This document shows positions 21,195 to 31,423 of a DNA stretch of 53,009 nucleotides, piece after piece (position 1 is the stretch's first letter; every line of letters begins with the position of its first letter). This DNA is from Entamoeba histolytica HM-1:IMSS (Eukaryota; Evosea; Mastigamoebida; Endamoebidae). Position numbers and translations under genes: made by a program. The stretch lies in assembly GCF_000208925.1 (NCBI RefSeq), contig NW_001914883.1, positions 63,720 through 116,728 of the forward strand. The letters are read 5' to 3'. The notes beneath the pieces were generated by a model. It had not been told where the DNA came from. It was given only the letters and a program-made list of their open reading frames with translations, and made no database searches.

Positions 21195-23756
21195 TTATTT
21201 CATTGAACAAAGTACACAAGTATTTTCTCTGTGACAAGAGTCATGATAAATATGACCACAATAAAACATTTTAACAGGTCCAGTCAATGGCTTTTGACAC
21301 TTTGAACAAAGAGTTGTCATATTAAAAGTAACACCTGTTTTATCACTTGCTTTAGACATTTTTTTCTTTGATTCTTCTTTAGCAATTTTAAGAATTTCCG
21401 ACAAAGTGTGATTAGTAAATTTTAAAGAGCATAACATATCACGAACTGATTCTGATATATCACCAATTTTAAGAGTATCAGGGATTTCATCAAATAATTG
21501 AACTTTAAATTGAGAACGTTTTAACATAATAGGAATAACAACATCACCTATTACTGGTGTTTTAATAATTTCTTCAAAAACTTTTCTTGCTAATTCAGAA
21601 CTATTTTTCTTATCAATGACATCAACGACATTTTGAATAATTTCAACACCAGTATCATATTGATAAAAGTTTAATTCATTTCCATTTTCTTCAATATATT
21701 TATTAATAATTTCTTTAATAAAATCAATTGCAAATTGACCCATATCTCCAATTCTTCCACTTACAGATGCATAAAGTAATTGTGGTCCTTTTTTATTTTC
21801 TTCTATTTGATGTGAAATTGATTCAAATAAAGCTGTTTTAATAGTATTATTCATTGCTTTATTAAACATTTTAAAGAGTTTTTGATAAATTTGAAATTCT
21901 ATAATATAATTATTTAATGTGTCTTGTTGTGGCATACACATTTTAACTGAATCAAAATCATTTCCAAACATTTCTACTATTTCTTTAATTTTATCTTTAG
22001 GTTGTTTTTCTATTAATGTTAATATAAATAATAATGTTTGAGGATTTTGTGTTTTTAGTGCATATTCACATGCAGGAAGATATAATCCATTATTAAATTT
22101 AAATTGAATAACAAATCCTTGAAAATCTGCAATGTTTGTATCATTAATAAGTTCTTGTGCTGATGTTGTAGCATTTCCTATTTCATTTTGAATTGAAGCA
22201 GGTAATCCAGGGAATAAAAGAATTTCATTATATAAATCAAGTTCATTATTAATAATAGATGTATATTCATTTAATGTAACATTACTTCCACTTTTATAAT
22301 CTTCAATATCTTGTTTTAATTTAAATGAATTAGCAAGATCTTCTGTTATAATTTGAGTTGTTAAACTAGGAATAATAGATGTTTTAGCAGAAAGTAATAT
22401 AGTATATCCTTTTTTTAATTTATGATAATACTTCACACAATATTTTGTAAAGAATCTAATATATTTATTTTTTTCTTTATCATCTTCAGTTTCTCCTATA
22501 ATAGCAACAATATCAGATTGGTCAATAATATTTTCTTTAAGATGTTGTTCTAGTCTAATTAATGATTCATCTTTAATATCTGTTAATTGTAGAATATAAT
22601 TCTTCCAAAAATATTGAATATCTCCTTTGTCAGTAAATTTTTCTTTTGATGTTGATACTCTATTTAAAATGTCTCCAAACATCTTTTTTTGAATTAACAA
22701 TTGAATAGTATCACTATCTTTTCTCATTCTTCCAACTTCTATTCTTCTTTTTCCAATTAAAATTATTTTTTCTACTTCATTAATAAATCCAAATAAATAT
22801 ACTTGTTCTTTAGGATAATCCATTTGATACAATGCATTTGGTTCATTTCCTGATGAGGATTGTAATATTTTTAATCCACTTTTTCCTTCTTGTGTATCAA
22901 CAAATCCAATAATTCTATTTTCCATTAATGCCATTGATCTAATACTAATACTTTTATCATTGACTTGAAACATACTTTGTGAAAATCTTTTTTTACTTTC
23001 AACTATCATTGATGGTGAAACATCAATATTAACTTTTAATTGTCCCCATGAAATAATAAATCTATTATCATTACATGGTAAAACACAACAATATGACTCT
23101 TTAGAAATTTTAATATTATTAAAAGTAAATATTTCTTGAAACTCTTTTGATTTAGTACTAAAATCATATAAATAAATATATGCATCTTTATATTCTTTTC
23201 CATCATATAATCCTCCAATACAACAAATAACATTTCCAACCCATTTAATATCTAAAATTTTATTACAATTTCTACAAAGTAAATTTGTATTTGCTCCAAA
23301 TAATCCATATCCACTTTTATCAATAATACGTAGAAGAGGTGGATTATTTCCTATTTGAGTTCCATAACAAAATAGTTTTTTATTTCTATTTCCTTGTTGG
23401 TCCATACAAAATCCTAATATCTTTTCATTACTCTTTAATTCTTCTTCACTTTGAATTGACTTAAATTCGTTATAAATTCTTACTATCTGTCCTTTCATCT
23501 GTGCTGCATATATAATTCCATTATCATATCCAAGTCCAATTACTGCATCTTTTGTAAATAATTGTTTCTCATTTACTATTTCATTAGTTTTGTTATTAAA
23601 CAATAACACTCTTCCAAATGATGTTCCTAATATCGTTCCTATAATTGCTTGATGTGCTGTAGTAATTGTTTCTGTTTCATTTAAGTATGCATTAAGACGA
23701 TTATCAAATGACTCTGAAATGATATAGCCAAAACGTTCATCTACTGACTCACTCAT
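21195..23756 (-). CDS. HOPS/CORVET-type tethering subunit with C-terminal RING (Vps41/Vps8/Vps11-like)
   Basis: The 853-aa protein has an N-terminal beta-propeller-like half (about residues 35-350; QMKGQIVRIYNEF, FINEVEKIILIGKRRIEVGRM). An alpha-solenoid half follows. It ends in a RING-type zinc cluster in the last 40 residues: C..C in LCSKCQKPL, then FYCGHIYHDSC and CVLC. This propeller-solenoid-RING architecture is that of class C and related Vps proteins, which tether endosomes and lysosomes before fusion and contact Rab GTPases. The segment before the RING (DISESVRDMLCSL) faintly resembles Vps41, but Vps8, Vps11 and Vps18 remain possible. It is divergent from the next gene with 136 bp between the starts. 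Confidence 0.7.
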   Translation of the reverse strand: MSESVDERFGYIISESFDNRLNAYLNETETITTAHQAIIGTILGTSFGRVLLFNNKTNEIVNEKQLFTKDAVIGLGYDNGIIYAAQMKGQIVRIYNEFKSIQSEEELKSNEKILGFCMDQQGNRNKKLFCYGTQIGNNPPLLRIIDKSGYGLFGANTNLLCRNCNKILDIKWVGNVICCIGGLYDGKEYKDAYIYLYDFSTKSKEFQEIFTFNNIKISKESYCCVLPCNDNRFIISWGQLKVNIDVSPSMIVESKKRFSQSMFQVNDKSISIRSMALMENRIIGFVDTQEGKSGLKILQSSSGNEPNALYQMDYPKEQVYLFGFINEVEKIILIGKRRIEVGRMRKDSDTIQLLIQKKMFGDILNRVSTSKEKFTDKGDIQYFWKNYILQLTDIKDESLIRLEQHLKENIIDQSDIVAIIGETEDDKEKNKYIRFFTKYCVKYYHKLKKGYTILLSAKTSIIPSLTTQIITEDLANSFKLKQDIEDYKSGSNVTLNEYTSIINNELDLYNEILLFPGLPASIQNEIGNATTSAQELINDTNIADFQGFVIQFKFNNGLYLPACEYALKTQNPQTLLFILTLIEKQPKDKIKEIVEMFGNDFDSVKMCMPQQDTLNNYIIEFQIYQKLFKMFNKAMNNTIKTALFESISHQIEENKKGPQLLYASVSGRIGDMGQFAIDFIKEIINKYIEENGNELNFYQYDTGVEIIQNVVDVIDKKNSSELARKVFEEIIKTPVIGDVVIPIMLKRSQFKVQLFDEIPDTLKIGDISESVRDMLCSLKFTNHTLSEILKIAKEESKKKMSKASDKTGVTFNMTTLCSKCQKPLTGPVKMFYCGHIYHDSCHRENTCVLCSMK

Positions 23757-23892
23757 TCTTGATTTAAATAACGATAAGTTAATAATTAGTTCTTTTTAAG
23801 ATTCTCTTTCTTAATTAATCTATACTTATAAACAAAAACTTTACAAAATAAAATAATTCTCTCATCAATAACCTTGTTCAGAAAACTCTCTA

Positions 23893-24552
23893 ATGAATAT
23901 CATTCGTCTTATCAAATCTCAACAACATCAATCAAATATCTCTCCTTTAAATTCTTCTCTATCTCATGTAACTCAAAAACATGATAAACCTCTTGAAGTA
24001 TCTCAAAAACAAAATCTTTGTTTTGATGATGAAAAACCTCCATTTCTAAATCAATCCCAAGAACCAAAAGAAACACCAATTGTCAACAAAACACAAATGA
24101 CAAAGAATGATATTTTAAAACTAAAAGTCACACAATTTGTTTACAAAGACAACCAAATAAACAATATTAAACTTCAAAAACATAAAAATGAAGAAATGAA
24201 ACCAAAAAAAAATCATGAGGGAGGTACTATCAGTATGCCTTATTCTATCTCTTCTGATGAGGAAGAAGAAGAAAAGAACATCATTGCAAGAATACAAAGA
24301 AATATTAAATATTTGAAGCACATTGAATTAATGATTGAAAATTATAGAATTGAACTTAGTAAAAAAAAGAAAATACTTCAACAACTTATCTTGAAAAAAA
24401 TAACAAATGATTTTCTCAATACAATAACTGTTGATGCATTACATCAACTTGAAGAATTAGAACTATCATTAAATGATTCTATTATCACATCACTTAAAGG
24501 AAATATTGAAAAATATGAACAAGAGTTTAATTGGTTAAACCAAACTGATTAA
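23893..24552 (+). CDS. Unknown protein with C-terminal coiled coil
   Basis: I do not recognise this 219-aa protein. The first half is polar and probably disordered, rich in Gln, Asn, Ser and Lys. An acidic cluster (SSDEEEEE, about residues 118-125) precedes a helical, Leu/Ile/Lys-rich segment to the end that looks like a coiled coil (RNIKYLKHIELMIENYRIEL, then LHQLEELELSL). It lacks a signal peptide and membrane segment. Its stop is only 18 bp from the stop of the convergent Mon2-like gene, so the transcripts must overlap or share a terminator region. Confidence 0.7.
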   Translation: MNIIRLIKSQQHQSNISPLNSSLSHVTQKHDKPLEVSQKQNLCFDDEKPPFLNQSQEPKETPIVNKTQMTKNDILKLKVTQFVYKDNQINNIKLQKHKNEEMKPKKNHEGGTISMPYSISSDEEEEEKNIIARIQRNIKYLKHIELMIENYRIELSKKKKILQQLILKKITNDFLNTITVDALHQLEELELSLNDSIITSLKGNIEKYEQEFNWLNQTD

Positions 24553-24570
24553 CAAAATTGTTTTACAACG

Positions 24571-27500
24571 TTATTTAAATCCAATTGAAGGTGTTAATAA
24601 GTCTAAAATATCTAAAACATGATTTCTTATTTCAGAATTATCTGATGTAATAAATGGCAACATTGCAATGAAAATTTTCTTTTTATCTAATTGGTTTTTA
24701 TTTGTTTTGATTAATTCTTTGAGAAGATTCATAAAATCAAGACACTCTATTCTAACGTACTCTAGACTTTCATCACTCATCTCTACTATTGTTTTAATTC
24801 TTTCTAATTCTTTTATTATTGTATTAACAAGTTCATTTTGGGTATATTCCCCAACTGGAGTTTCCATTTGGGTTAATAATAGCAGTATCTTTTGTTTCCA
24901 ATAAGATAAATTATCATAATAACCATTATATTGAATGTCTAATAAACAATCAGAAACAATAGTATTTTCATTTTTTAATTGTTTTCCATGTATAAGAATT
25001 TCATATACATAATTAATTGCACTTTGATATGGTTGATAGATTATGTTGTTTAAGTTTTTATAATCCTTGAATATGTACATATTAATATAAAAGTCATAAT
25101 AACTATCTATTCCAGCCATTCCAATACAATAAATTATCTTATTAATATTATTCATAATTTCTTGATAATATTGGTTATTATCATCTCTTCTTGCTATTGC
25201 TAATAATGTAGATTTGGATTTTAAAATATTTAATTTAAGCTCTTCTATATCTATTTGATTTATAATTTCTTCATTTATACTACTTCCTAATCTATTATAA
25301 ATTTGAGTAATGCAATGATAAGCACATGTTTGTGCTCTTTCATTAAATTCATTAATTAAACAACCAATCATTTTACATAAACAACTTACATATAATCTTT
25401 GATAATTCTTATGTTTTAAAAGAGTATAGTCAATCAAAGTAAATACTAATTGTTGACAACTACTTAATCCATTTGGTTCAATACTGAAATCATCAGGAAA
25501 TACAGAAACATATTGAATAACGGAAAATACAACATCTTCAATAAGATGATCTTGAAGTAACTTCTCTGAAGTAGTTAAGTAGAATTTAGAAATAGTTGTA
25601 TTTACTCCATTATTTTTTGAAATGAAATTACCAATTGAAATGTAAGTTGTAAATACATTCTTGTATATCTCTTCTCCTTCATTTAATGATTGTGTTAAAA
25701 GTGAATAATTATATTTTAATATCATTTCACATGTAAGCATTCCTGGATTATATAATGCCATATCAGTTACACCAATAAGTTGTTTATATAATTCTTCTTT
25801 TAAATTTGATGATACAGAGGGAAGAATATATTTTAATATTCTAGTTAATCCACCAACAAGAATACAAATATTATCATTCCATTGTCTAATTAAAGGAGAC
25901 ATATAAAGTAATACTTTTGTATGTTCTTTAGGAAGTTCTGATTTTGTAAGTTTAATATAAATCTGTTTCATTTCATCAAACACTGGAAATAAGATATCTT
26001 GAAGTAATTGATCAATACATTTTGATAACATCTCTCCTTCACATGCAATAGATTGTGTAAGTGTTTGTAGTGCTGAACTCCAAATATCATATCTTTTATC
26101 TTTTAAACATAAATAAAATTGTTTTAAAATAGTTAAAGAGAGAGATAAATATTCATCAGAATCTTTTAATTGAATAATAATATCAGATAATAATTGAATT
26201 GCACTTAATGACATATTAATATCAGATGTTTGAGTAATATATTGATAAATAATATTTATTGGAATTTGTGTTGGATTAATTGACAATACAAATTGCTTAA
26301 AAATATTAAAACTATGTGACACAATTTGTTGTGATGAATTTGCAAAAATATTAAATATTGGGATTAATTCATCAATATGTTCAGAAAGAGGTAATGAAGT
26401 TTCAGATAATATTTCAAGAGAATTAAGAATAATATCAAGTTGTTTCTCTCTACATTTTTTATCTTCAATACATTCATTAATAAATATAAAAATAAGTGTT
26501 ATTAATTCATGTTGTTGTTCTTTATTTTCATAATTATCTATTTGTCCTAATATACTAGAAATCATTCCTCCAATCCTTTCAGCTATTGAAATATCTTCTA
26601 ACAATCCATTTTTTAAATTATTTTTACATAATGAATGAATAATATTGATTCTATCTATATTTTCTTCATAAATATCAATTAATTCATTATAATAATATAA
26701 TGTATTCATTATTGGAATAAGTTCTTTAACACATTCAATAAATTCTACCTCTTTAAGATACTTTGTACATTTACAAATAGTCATCCAATGTTCTTGTTCA
26801 ATCATCTTCCAAATACACTTCCATTCTTCATGTTTGAATTTAGGACTTAATTCAATTGCATTAATTACTGCTCCCCATCCATTTTTAGTTTTCCCTGCAA
26901 GTTCTAATAGTTGGCAAATAGAATAACCTCTATTAACCATAACCCTCATCATCTTTTCCACACAAACCAATGAATCAGATGAATTACCAAATCTTGTAAG
27001 TGTATTAAGTGTTAATTTAATAATTTCATTTGGTAAATCAAATGATACAGTAACCATATGAGATACTAATAAAAAGAAGCAAAAATATGATAATTCTTGA
27101 AGATTTTGTGGTGATGAAATATGTTCTATTGAAGTAGGTTGTGCTGTTGTTACTCCATATTTCAAAAATGAAATAATCAAAGGATAGAAATGATTATTTA
27201 AAACAAAAGATGATTGATTTATTGAGAAAAATTGGTAGAATAATGATAAAATACAATTTGTAGATTCAAACACATGTAATGAAATAAAATATGGATATCC
27301 AGGAAATGTAGAAAAATATACTAGAAATGTAGAATGATATTGTAATGTAGAATTAATAATAACAGGAAGTTGTGGAATCAATACTTGAAGAAGAAGAGTA
27401 TATAATGGTTTAATTTGGAAAAATAAATTTGGTGCATTTGATAGGATTGGAAATAAACAATCAAATTGATGTGTTCTTAAGTTAGCATATTGTGGTGATA

Positions 27501-28216
27501 AACAAAGATCACTTATATATTTTGAAAGAGTTGATACTAATGGTTCAGTTGGTTCAATTAAAGGTTGTCCTAAATAATTCTTATTAAGATCAATCATACG
27601 GTTTGCTTCTTGATGACTGATTGATGTTTTAGCTAATTGTGGAGTATATGAAGGATAAAGAGCAGATGCTGTTGTCGAAATATATGATAAAACAGAGAAA
27701 AGAGATGAGAGAAGCATTGGTGTTGTAGCAGCTAATGACAAGGTAGTTAATCCATTATATAATGCAGTAATAGGAAGAGAAGCAAGTAATGGAGTAGTTA
27801 AAAGTGACGAAGTGATTTGAACAATTTTAGCATTTATAGTTTCATTTGAAATCATTTGTTGTAATTTTATAAAAAGATGATCATGAAGAGTCTAATATCA
27901 TAAGTTATTTTGTTCATATTGTTCATATTGTTTTGAAAGAATAATAACAAACAAGAGGAATTAATTCTTCCATTGAAAGCATTTGAAGTAATTGTAATAG
28001 TGTTAAATCTAGTGAAGAAGAGAATGTAAGTAAAACAATTAATGGTTCAATACATTTATCAGAACGTTGAAGAATATCAACTTTTGGGTTAGTGGATGTG
28101 GTTAATATTTGAACACATTCATCAAGGTTTTCTCGTTGTTTATTCCATTTGGAGTACTTTTTGATTCCTTTAATAACAAGCTCATATTTAGTGAGAAGAG
28201 GTTTAGCTTTAATCAT
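24571..28216 (-). CDS. Mon2-like large scaffold (BIG/GBF-related, no Sec7 domain); exons 28216-27953 and 27891-24571
   Basis: Two exons encode about 1194 aa. Exon 1 (88 codons) starts MIKAKPLLTKYELVIKGIKK and ends EELIPL, resembling the DCB start of large Arf-GEF relatives. The 61-nt intron is 27952-27892, and exon 2 resumes TLHDHLFIKLQQM. The body is entirely helical. Two blocks match Mon2: DIWSSALQTLTQSIACEGEMLSKC, like its S/N-A-L-x-T-L-F-x-T-l-x-x-h-G motif, and HTKVLLYMSPLIRQWNDNICILVGGLTRIL. Mon2 acts at the trans-Golgi and endosomes with Dopey and Arl1. No Sec7 catalytic glutamate region is visible, as expected for Mon2. A Mon2 call fits better than a karyopherin, but similarity is modest. 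Confidence 0.65.
27892..27952 (-). other. Intron of Mon2-like gene (61 nt)
   Basis: On the minus strand it begins GTTTGTTATT and ends GATATTAG. It is phase 0 and joins ...LIPL to TLHDHL. Confidence 0.85.
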
Positions 28217-28559
28217 ATTTGTTATGAAGTTTTATAGATTTTAAGTGTTTTATTCAAAATTATCAATTGAAAGAGAAAGAAGTCATTATTAAAGATACAT
28301 AAAGATATAGAATATTACTACTCCATTACAATAAAATAAAGAATAAGATGTATTAAATGGATAATTGTAATAGACTATAATATTAAAAAAAACATCTTTT
28401 TAATCCTCATATTTTTCATGAGTGAAGTTAAAGAAAAAAAGAACAAAAAAAATACCTAAATACTAAAAGAAAGACAATAAAAAAAATAGAAGGAAGAAAA
28501 AGTAGAAGAAAACAAGAATTCTTAAAAATAAAGAAGAAAAAACACACTATAATTTAAAG
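28217..28559. other. Divergent intergenic region, Mon2-like and eIF4E-like genes
   Basis: The region is very A-rich near the eIF4E-like start. I see no ORF or RNA gene. It presumably holds both promoters, but no canonical TATA or GAAC match was found. Confidence 0.5.
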
Positions 28560-29330
28560 ATGGAACCAACAACACCATCAACCTCTCTTGAACCACAACA
28601 CCTTTTATTAAATAAATGGACATATTGGTTTGATTCTAATAAATATGAATCACAATCACGAGATAACCTTTCTTCATTGGAAGAGTTGTACACATTTTCT
28701 ACTGTAGAACAATTCTGGGGATTATATGATGGACTTGAAAAGGCAACAAGTTTTCCTAAAGGAAGTGACTGTTATTATATGAAATTTGGAGTGACACCAA
28801 ATACCACTTCATACGAAAAAGGTGGAAAATTACGATTTGGAGTACCATTAGCAAAGGCAGAATGTGTTTGGAAAAATTTAGTTTGTTAAAATATACTTAA
28901 AAAAAGTTTATAAGTTTTAGGAGAATTGAAGTTAATACTATTGTAAAGAGAAGAATACAATAAAGAGAGTTTTTTTAGAATAGGGTTTGGTAATGAAGAA
29001 ATTCATAAAACCAAATCTTAATTACAATTTTCCTAAGACTGAGATAATACTAAAGTAGGAATAAAAGTTAATATTTTATTCAAGAAGATTAAATATAATA
29101 CTTACATACTTTAGATTCTTATGTGTATTGGAGAAAATTTTGAAAATTCAGAGTTCTTAGTAGGTGTAGAATTGTCTATTAGGTCAGACGCTAAATTTAA
29201 TATTTATTTTAATTATTGGGATGACACCTTCCGATCATTGGTATCTGAAATTAAAGAATATGTTGAAATTTCACCTAAAACATCATTTAAGTTCTTCCCA
29301 GAAGTTGGACGTATTATTGAAATAAATTGA
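28560..29330 (+). CDS. Divergent eIF4E-family protein; exons 28560-28880 and 29115-29330
   Basis: Two exons encode 178 aa. The frame of exon 1 reaches ECVWKNL. A 234-nt intron (28881-29114, GTTTGTT...TTTAG) joins it in phase 0 to ILMCIGENF, reconstituting the eIF4E W..L...IGE.F block. The core family motifs HLLLNKWTYWF (14-24) and FSTVEQFWGLYDGL (46-59, the eIF4G/4E-BP contact helix) are well kept. The tryptophans that stack on the mRNA cap are not. There is no Trp between W23 and W53, none between W53 and W104 (the expected P-x-W-E reads PNTTS), and the third cap-side Trp region reads FNIYFNYW. So partner binding looks preserved while cap binding may be altered. eIF4E family identity is firm. 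Confidence 0.85.
28881..29114 (+). other. Intron of eIF4E-like gene (234 nt, long for this genome)
   Basis: It begins GTTTGTTAAA and ends ACTTTAG, phase 0. An internal inverted repeat can form a stem: ggtttggt near 28984-28991 pairs with accaaatc about 18 nt downstream. Confidence 0.75.
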
Positions 29331-29400
29331 GTGTTGGTTCTTTTCATATCTATTAGAGATTATTTTCATGACAAAGAAAGTAAATAAGAAAGAAAGTAAT

Positions 29401-29943
29401 TCAATTCATTTCAATAGCAATGATTCTTGATACAATAAATGTTTTACTTCCACATAAAGGATATTTTAATTTTCCATATTCAAAAGACGTTTCATTAACT
29501 CCTGATAAAAAGTTATTTGAGTGATTTTGTTTTGTAACAACAATATCATATCCAAATCCTATTTGAAAGAGATAATCAAAGTCTTTTGAAAATAATAAGA
29601 TTGCATATTGGCTTTTATCTTTTTTAATAGGAAAAGGTTTTGGTGTCATAATTCTACCATTTGATTCTAATGAAAAAATAAATGCTTCTTCATCTTTAAT
29701 CCACTCACACTCTTTATTAATTTTCGTTTTAATATATCCTCCAAAGATATTTCCTTCCATATCATGAATAAGAATAAAGATATTATTTCGTCCAATAACT
29801 TTTTCATTAAAAATTGATTCATTTTTTCTCCAATTTTCTAGTCTTGAATCAAATAATATTTGTGCATTATTCAAATTACTTAATTGTCTAAGTTGTTTAA
29901 TAATATCAGGAAATTGAGAAAGATAAGTATTTTCTTGTTGCAT
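29401..29943 (-). CDS. TLDc-domain protein (single domain)
   Basis: The 180-aa protein is essentially one TLDc-like domain. It contains ILFDSRLENW, then FNEKVIGRNNIFILIHDMEG and NIFGGYI. Mid-protein it reads EEAFIFSLES, with the GFGYDIVV strand and the terminal SRIIAIEMN strand after it. TLDc proteins such as Oxr1 are linked to oxidative-stress resistance and, in some organisms, to V-ATPase regulation. Amoebozoan versions are many and mostly unstudied. No signal peptide or membrane segment is visible. It is related in layout to the large repeat protein at 41-45.8 kb. Its start is 115 bp from the divergent gene at 30059. Confidence 0.72.
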   Translation of the reverse strand: MQQENTYLSQFPDIIKQLRQLSNLNNAQILFDSRLENWRKNESIFNEKVIGRNNIFILIHDMEGNIFGGYIKTKINKECEWIKDEEAFIFSLESNGRIMTPKPFPIKKDKSQYAILLFSKDFDYLFQIGFGYDIVVTKQNHSNNFLSGVNETSFEYGKLKYPLCGSKTFIVSRIIAIEMN

Positions 29944-30058
29944 GAACTTTTCACTAAAATATCTTTTTTTTCCTAAAACACAATTATTTTTATTTTTAAG
30001 TTCTTTGTTTTTGAATTAATTTAGAGACAAAAATACCTCAAAGAACTTCAAAAGGAAA

Positions 30059-31326
30059 ATGTCTGATTTGTCATTCTGTCAAACTCATAAAATTCTTGTA
30101 TATCAAGATATTGCTTGGACAATAGAATTATCTGAAAGAAGGTCAATACTTGTTCGTTCAGGTTTGTTAATAAAATGATCAAGTTAAAGAAAGGAAAAAG
30201 AAGTCAATAACCATTAGAAATTATAGATGAAAATAAAATTACACAATGTCCTACAATTACAATTGAAAAATATAATAAATGTTATGTTTTAGGATATGGA
30301 CAATGTAGAAGAGATCCTCCTATTGCATCTTCAATACTAAAGAGAACAATATTATCTGATGTTTTTTGGTTAAAATCAACAAGTTATCCTGGTAGAATAT
30401 GGGTTCATAAAAGATTTTTAATGAATGAAGCGGAAAATATGATTCAAAAATTACTTAGTACTACCAATGTTTACATTGTTTATCCAGGAATGGAAAGTAC
30501 TATTACTAAACCATTATTTAAAAGAAATAATCAAATATTTAAATCAGTTGAACAATTAAATACACAAAACCAAACAAATTCACCATTTAAACCAATTGTT
30601 AATCAAGTAAAAATTACAGAAAATAATCTTATTATTGAACCTATTTGTTCTCTTAAAGAAGTTTCAAATTCAATTAAAACAATGTTACCTTCACTTCCAA
30701 ATCCATTCTTTACTAAGTTAAAAGAAATAAAAGAAGAGAAAAAAGATGAAATTCCACATTCATTTAATTCAACACAAATAACAATGAATATTAATTGTAA
30801 AAAACAAGAAAAAATACAAATTCTTTCAGTAAAAATAATTAAATCAATATTTACTATAGGTTCAGAATTTCTTGGACCAACATTAATTTGTGTTAAAGTA
30901 ATAGCAGAAGGATTATTTGGTACATTAAATAATTTTCCATTAAAAATACAAAGTCCAGAAGAAATGAAAGGATATACTAATGACTTTCTTAAAATTATTA
31001 CAAATTCATTTATTAAACCTGAATCATATTTAATAAGTGGAATTTTTGTATTTGGAATTGAATATGCACAACTTAAAAAAATTTGGGATTTAAGAATGAA
31101 AAATAAAGAAGCTGTAAATCAATTAATAACTGATATGAAAAAATATTTTCAAATAATATCATTTTGTTTTACAGATTCATTTAGAGAATATATTGAAAAT
31201 GTGTTTAAAAATTCTTTAATTCCATCAGAATTTGATATTTTCCATTTCTTTAAATCAGATATTGAATTATTTAAATGGAATATTGAACAAACAGAATATT
31301 TATCTAAAAGATTTACTTATAAATAA
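30059..31326 (+). CDS. Unknown two-exon protein; exons 30059-30161 and 30218-31326
   Basis: An upstream exon starting MSDLSFCQTHKILVYQDIAW is joined by a 56-nt intron (30162-30217, GTTTGTT...CATTAG) to exon 2. Exon 2 continues EIIDENKITQCPTITIE and runs well upstream of the in-frame ATG at 30421. The whole protein is 403 aa. I do not recognise a family. Visible features are an N-terminal mixed alpha/beta part with GYGQCRRDPPIASSI and VFWLKSTSYPGRIWVHKRF, a Thr/Asn/Pro-rich linker (about residues 140-215), and a helical C-terminal half. There is no signal peptide or membrane helix. Starting at 30421, as a plain ORF search would, would lose about 100 residues. Confidence 0.75.
30162..30217 (+). 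other. Intron of 30-kb unknown gene (56 nt)
   Basis: It begins GTTTGTTAAT and ends CCATTAG. It sits in phase 1, splitting a Glu codon, and joins two open frames. Confidence 0.85.
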
Positions 31327-31423
31327 GAAATAGAAGAATCTGCTTTTGTATCTAAAAATTAAAATTTCTTTAAAATTTAATTTATTTGAAATAAATAACA
31401 AAAAAAAGAATTAAATTATGTTT

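Noticed and set aside
20962..21237. 91-codon ORF on the minus strand
   Set aside because: Phe/Tyr/Ser-rich shadow overlapping the RING end of the Vps-like gene, with no protein-like composition.
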